A DNA stretch of 64,000 nt from contig JADJAS010000007.1 of the NCBI GenBank assembly GCA_016704145.1, forward strand, positions 1,488,001 through 1,552,000. Direction: 5' to 3'. A model generated the notes under the pieces. It saw only the letters and a list, made by a program, of their open reading frames with translations, ran no database searches and was not told the origin of the DNA. Within the stretch, counting starts at the first letter, position 1; each line of letters opens with the position of its first letter. Shown one piece after another: positions 61,204-64,000 of the stretch. This stretch comes from Rhodocyclaceae bacterium (lineage in GTDB: Bacteria > Pseudomonadota > Gammaproteobacteria > Burkholderiales > Rhodocyclaceae). Position numbers and translations under genes: made by a program.

Positions 61204-61635
61204 ATGGCAAAGAAGATCATCGGCTACATCAAGCTGCAAGTGCCGGCCGGCAAGGCGAACCCTTCGCCCCCGATCGGCCCCGCGCTCGGCCAGCGCGGCC
61301 TCAACATCATGGAATTCTGCAAGGCGTTCAACGCCAAGACGCAGGGTATGGAGCCCGGTCTACCGATCCCCGTGGTGATCACCGCCTTCGCGGACAAGAG
61401 CTTCACCTTCATCATGAAGACTCCGCCGGCGACCGTCCTGATCAAGAAGGCGGCCGGTGTCCAGAAGGGTTCACCGAAGCCGCATACCGACAAGGTCGGT
61501 AAGCTGACCCGTGCCCAGGCCGAGGAAATCGCCAAGACCAAGATGCCGGATCTCACCGCCGCCGACATGGACGCGGCGGTGCGCACGATTGCCGGCAGCG
61601 CCCGCAGCATGGGCATCACCGTTGAGGGACTCTGA
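61204..61635 (+). CDS. rplK: Ribosomal protein L11
   Basis: A 143-residue protein, normal length. KKIIGYIKLQVPAGKANPSP, IGPALGQRGLNIMEFCKAFN and the C-terminal RNA-binding part ending SARSMGITVEGL are diagnostic. It binds the GTPase-associated region of 23S rRNA. CAAGGAGCC precedes the ATG. One base separates its stop from the rplA start. Confidence 0.96.
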   Translation: MAKKIIGYIKLQVPAGKANPSPPIGPALGQRGLNIMEFCKAFNAKTQGMEPGLPIPVVITAFADKSFTFIMKTPPATVLIKKAAGVQKGSPKPHTDKVGKLTRAQAEEIAKTKMPDLTAADMDAAVRTIAGSARSMGITVEGL

Positions 61636-61636
61636 C

Positions 61637-62344
61637 ATGGCCAAGCATTCCAAGCGCGTTGTCGCAGTTCGTGCCAAGATTGATCGTAACAAGGCCTATG
61701 GCCTGGCTGATGCCCTCTCCCTAGTCAAGGAAAACGCTGTCGCCAAGTTCAACGAGTCGATCGACGTCTCGGTGAACCTCGGCGTCGATGCCAAGAAGTC
61801 GGATCAGGTCGTCCGCGGTTCCGTCGTCTTGCCGGCCGGTACCGGCAAGACGGTGCGCGTCGCTGTCTTCGCCCAGGGCGCCAAGGCCGAGGAAGCCAAG
61901 GCCGCCGGCGCCGACATCATCGGCTTCGACGACCTGGCCGCCACCGTCAAGGGTGGCACCATGGATTTCGATGTCTGTATCGCCACGCCGGACGCCATGA
62001 AGGTGGTCGGTCAGTTGGGCCAGATACTCGGCCCGCGCGGCCTGATGCCGAACCCGAAGGTCGGCACGGTGACCATGGATGTCACCACGGCGGTGAAGAA
62101 CGCCAAGGCCGGCCAGGTTCAGTATCGCACCGACAAGGCCGGCATCGTCAGCTGCACCATCGGCCGTGCTTCGTTCTCGGTCGATCAGTTGCAGCAGAAC
62201 ATGGCGGCGCTGGTCGAGGCGCTGAACAAGGCCAAGCCGGCCGCTGCCAAGGGCCAGTACCTGCGCAAGGTGTCCCTGTCGTCCACGATGGGCCCCGGCG
62301 TGCGGGTCGATCAGGCGAGCCTGGTCGCGCAGCAGGCACAGTAA
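61637..62344 (+). CDS. rplA: Ribosomal protein L1
   Basis: A 235-residue protein. AKHSKRVVAVRAKIDRNKAY at the start and the LGPRGLMPNPKVGTVTMDV motif are diagnostic. L1 forms the stalk at the E site and represses its own operon by binding the mRNA leader. It follows rplK by 1 base. Confidence 0.96.
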   Translation: MAKHSKRVVAVRAKIDRNKAYGLADALSLVKENAVAKFNESIDVSVNLGVDAKKSDQVVRGSVVLPAGTGKTVRVAVFAQGAKAEEAKAAGADIIGFDDLAATVKGGTMDFDVCIATPDAMKVVGQLGQILGPRGLMPNPKVGTVTMDVTTAVKNAKAGQVQYRTDKAGIVSCTIGRASFSVDQLQQNMAALVEALNKAKPAAAKGQYLRKVSLSSTMGPGVRVDQASLVAQQAQ

Positions 62345-62566
62345 AGACTTTGGGCCGTCGCGCCGCCCGAATGGGGCGCGACGGGTTGTCAAAGACCGTA
62401 GGCATTCCGCGAGGAATTTAATCGCCGGTTGTTCAGGTGGCCAACGCAGATGGCGTTACCCGAAGACGGGATTTGTAGTTCGATTCCTGAATGAAGGTCG
62501 CCGTGTCGCCATGACTGACTTTGGTCGCAAGACGATGGTCACGATGGCATTTGAAAGGAGATGACC
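62345..62566 (+). promoter_or_regulatory. rplJ leader
   Basis: 222 bases without a gene. A perfect 10-bp stem (CCGTCGCGCC at 62355-62364 with GGCGCGACGG at 62375-62384) lies just after rplA. The rest should contain the L10(L12)4-binding leader that autoregulates rplJL, although I cannot fold it with certainty. A minus-strand REP-like repeat lies within it at 62498-62522, 44 bases before the rplJ start. Confidence 0.6.
62498..62522 (-). repeat. REP-like repeat copy in the rplJ leader (reverse)
   Basis: On the minus strand AAAGTCAG then TCATGGCGACACGGCGA, nearly identical to the copy in cusB at 30567. Confidence 0.65.
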
Positions 62567-63091
62567 TTGGGTCTCAATCTCGAAGAGAAGAAGGCGGTAG
62601 TTGCCGAAGTGTCCGCGCAGGTGGCGGATGCCCAGGCGATTGTCGTCGCTGAGTACCGTGGTCTCGAAGTGGGGCAGATCACCACCCTGCGCGCCAATGC
62701 GCGCAAGTCGGGGGTGTATCTGCGGGTGCTGAAGAACACCTTGGTGCGTCGTGCCGTCGCCGGCACGCCGTTCGAGGGACTCCAGGGGGCGATGGTCGGC
62801 CCGCTGATCTACGGGATCTCCAGGGATCCGGTGGCAGCGGCCAAGACCCTCCACGAGTTCGCCAAGGGCAACGACAAGCTCGTCATCAAGGCGGGTGCGA
62901 TGGCCAACTACGTCATGGACGCCAACGGCGTCAAGGCGCTGGCCACCATGCCCAGTCGCGAGGAACTGCTGTCCAAGCTGCTCGGCACCATGCAGGCACC
63001 GATCGCCCAGTTCGTCCGCACGCTCAACGAAGTCCCGACCAAGTTCGTCCGGGGCCTCGCCGCCGTGCGCGACGCCAAAGAGGCTGCGTAA
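62567..63091 (+). CDS. rplJ: Ribosomal protein L10
   Basis: A 174-residue protein beginning MGLNLEEKKAVVAEVSAQVA. I choose the TTG at 62567: the AAGGAG at 62555-62560 is 6 bases away, whereas the ATG at 62561 would touch the ribosome site. Family members in this group begin with the GLNL segment. L10 anchors the L7/L12 stalk and represses its operon. Key blocks: EYRGLEVGQITTLRANARKSGVYLRVLKNTL. Confidence 0.93.
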   Translation: MGLNLEEKKAVVAEVSAQVADAQAIVVAEYRGLEVGQITTLRANARKSGVYLRVLKNTLVRRAVAGTPFEGLQGAMVGPLIYGISRDPVAAAKTLHEFAKGNDKLVIKAGAMANYVMDANGVKALATMPSREELLSKLLGTMQAPIAQFVRTLNEVPTKFVRGLAAVRDAKEAA

Positions 63092-63148
63092 TCGCAACGA
63101 CATTCCGTCAATTCACGAACCATCAATTCATTCAGGAGCAATCTCATC

Positions 63149-63526
63149 ATGGCTACCAAAGCTGAAATCCTCGATGCCATCGCTGGCATGACCGTTCTCG
63201 AGCTGTCCGAACTGATCAAGGAAATGGAAGAGAAGTTCGGCGTCTCCGCCGCCGCTGCCGCTGTTGCCGTGGCCGCCCCGGCTGCTGGCGCTGCCGCCGC
63301 CGCTGTCGAAGAGCAGACCGAGTTCACCGTCATGCTGCTCGCCGCCGGTGAGAAGAAGGTCGAAGTCATCAAGGTGGTGCGCGCTGCCACCGGCCTGGGT
63401 CTGAAGGAAGCCAAGGACCTGGTGGACGGTGCGCCCAAGCCCGTCAAGGAAGCAATCCCGAAGGCGGATGCCGATGCCATCAAGAAGCAGCTCGAGGACG
63501 CCGGCGCGAAGGTCGAGGTCAAGTAA
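63149..63526 (+). CDS. rplL: Ribosomal protein L7/L12
   Basis: A 125-residue protein, normal length. The N-terminal dimerisation region is followed by an alanine/valine-rich hinge (residues ~35-52) and a C-terminal domain with EKKVEVIKVVRAATGLGLKEAKDLVDGAP. It recruits translation factors to the ribosome. A GGAG site lies before the ATG. Confidence 0.96.
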   Translation: MATKAEILDAIAGMTVLELSELIKEMEEKFGVSAAAAAVAVAAPAAGAAAAAVEEQTEFTVMLLAAGEKKVEVIKVVRAATGLGLKEAKDLVDGAPKPVKEAIPKADADAIKKQLEDAGAKVEVK

Positions 63527-63543
63527 CTCCTCGATCGGCTCGC

Positions 63544-63570
63544 GGGCTGGTGGCCGGGCGCCACCAGCCC
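63544..63570 (+). terminator. Attenuator hairpin between rplL and rpoB
   Basis: GGGCTGGTGGC, loop CGGGC, GCCACCAGCCC: a perfect 11-bp stem. No strong T tract follows, fitting the partial terminator known at this position in Proteobacteria that lowers rpoBC expression relative to the ribosomal proteins. Confidence 0.7.
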
Positions 63571-63691
63571 CGTCGTCGTTTGTACTTGAAGTTGTTGTTT
63601 CATCGTTGTTGAAATGTGGCGGTCAGCAGAGAGGGTTGAGCGTTCAGCCCTGCCTTCTGACCTTCGACGCTGACGAGAAAACGGAGCGACC

Positions 63692-64000
63692 ATGACGTAC
63701 TCCTACACCGAGAAGAAGCGGATCCGCAAGAGCTTCGCCAAGCGCGCTAACGTGCTTGACGTGCCGTTCCTGCTGGCGACGCAACTCGACTCCTATACCC
63801 AGTTCCTGCAGGTCGATGTGCCATCGGCCCAAAGACGCAGCCAAGGCCTGGAGGCGGCGTTTTCCTCCATCTTCCCGATTTCTTCACATTCTGGGAGTGC
63901 GCGCCTCGAGTTCGTCGAGTACAAGCTTGGCGAGCCCGCCTTCGACGTGAAGGAATGTCAGCAGCGCGGCCTGACGTTCGCTTCGCCGCTGCGCGCCAAG
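63692..64000 (+). CDS. rpoB: RNA polymerase beta subunit (3' truncated by window edge)
   Basis: Only the first 103 codons are present, starting MTYSYTEKKRIRKSFAKRAN, the betaproteobacterial RpoB start. GLEAAFSSIFPISSHSG and GEPAFDVKECQQRGLTFASP are conserved. A GGAG site precedes the ATG. The frame is open to the window end with no defect. Confidence 0.95.
   Translation, partial: MTYSYTEKKRIRKSFAKRANVLDVPFLLATQLDSYTQFLQVDVPSAQRRSQGLEAAFSSIFPISSHSGSARLEFVEYKLGEPAFDVKECQQRGLTFASPLRAK

Overview
The window reads as a chromosomal segment of a GC-rich betaproteobacterium, most likely a denitrifying aromatic degrader of the Rhodocyclales (Azoarcus/Thauera/Sterolibacterium-like). This rests on the anaerobic phenylacetate gene set, several branched-chain-type ABC transporters, the fused isobutyryl-CoA mutase, a PhaM-type PHA protein and the tRNA-tufB-secE-nusG-rpl-rpoB order. 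The left and right edges cut genes: padB lacks its N-terminus and rpoB lacks most of its length.

Region 1 (1-14.6 kb, + strand) is an anaerobic phenylacetate operon. PadBCD oxidises phenylacetyl-CoA to phenylglyoxylate, PadEFGHI oxidises phenylglyoxylate to benzoyl-CoA, and PadJ activates phenylacetate. A Liv-type ABC transporter and a PaaX-family repressor follow. Region 2 (14.6-25.1 kb, - strand) is a probable ten-gene operon. It begins with an aromatic amine dehydrogenase set (aauB, aauE, aauD, aauA) and two monoheme cytochromes c, and continues into DUF1329, DUF1302, an RND exporter and a YCF48-like protein. An AraC regulator is divergent from it. Together regions 1 and 2 suggest a route from phenylethylamine-type amines through phenylacetate to benzoyl-CoA; the aldehyde dehydrogenase step is not in the window.

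Region 3 (26.4-37.8 kb) has an EF-G-like GTPase, a copper/silver efflux operon (small Cys/His-rich protein, CusF, CusC, CusB, CusA), a bacteriohemerythrin and a hybrid histidine kinase. Region 4 (38-43.6 kb) has IcmF with an 18-bp palindrome upstream, a hotdog thioesterase, a BglII-type restriction-modification cassette and a small membrane protein. Region 5 (43.7-54.1 kb) has a Crp/Fnr regulator divergent from an acyl-CoA ligase plus second Liv transporter plus divergent PaaK-like ligase cluster, then an AEC transporter and PhaM. Region 6 (54.3-58.4 kb) has a NarL-type regulator, a histidine kinase, a ParA-like ATPase and a membrane methyltransferase. Region 7 (58.5-64 kb) is the classical tRNA-Tyr/Gly/Thr-tufB-tRNA-Trp-secE-nusG-rplKAJL-rpoB block. 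Its tufB is interrupted by two apparent one-base insertions.

The most unusual signal is a dispersed REP-like repeat of about 25 bases with head AAAGTCAG and a small GGCG/CGCC hairpin. I found thirteen good copies. Seven are in spacers, including one inverted REPIN-like pair, one direct pair bracketing the restriction-modification cassette and one in the rplJ leader. Six lie inside coding genes (livF, cusB twice, cusA, icmF twice), where they are read through in frame in all three forward frames or in reverse.
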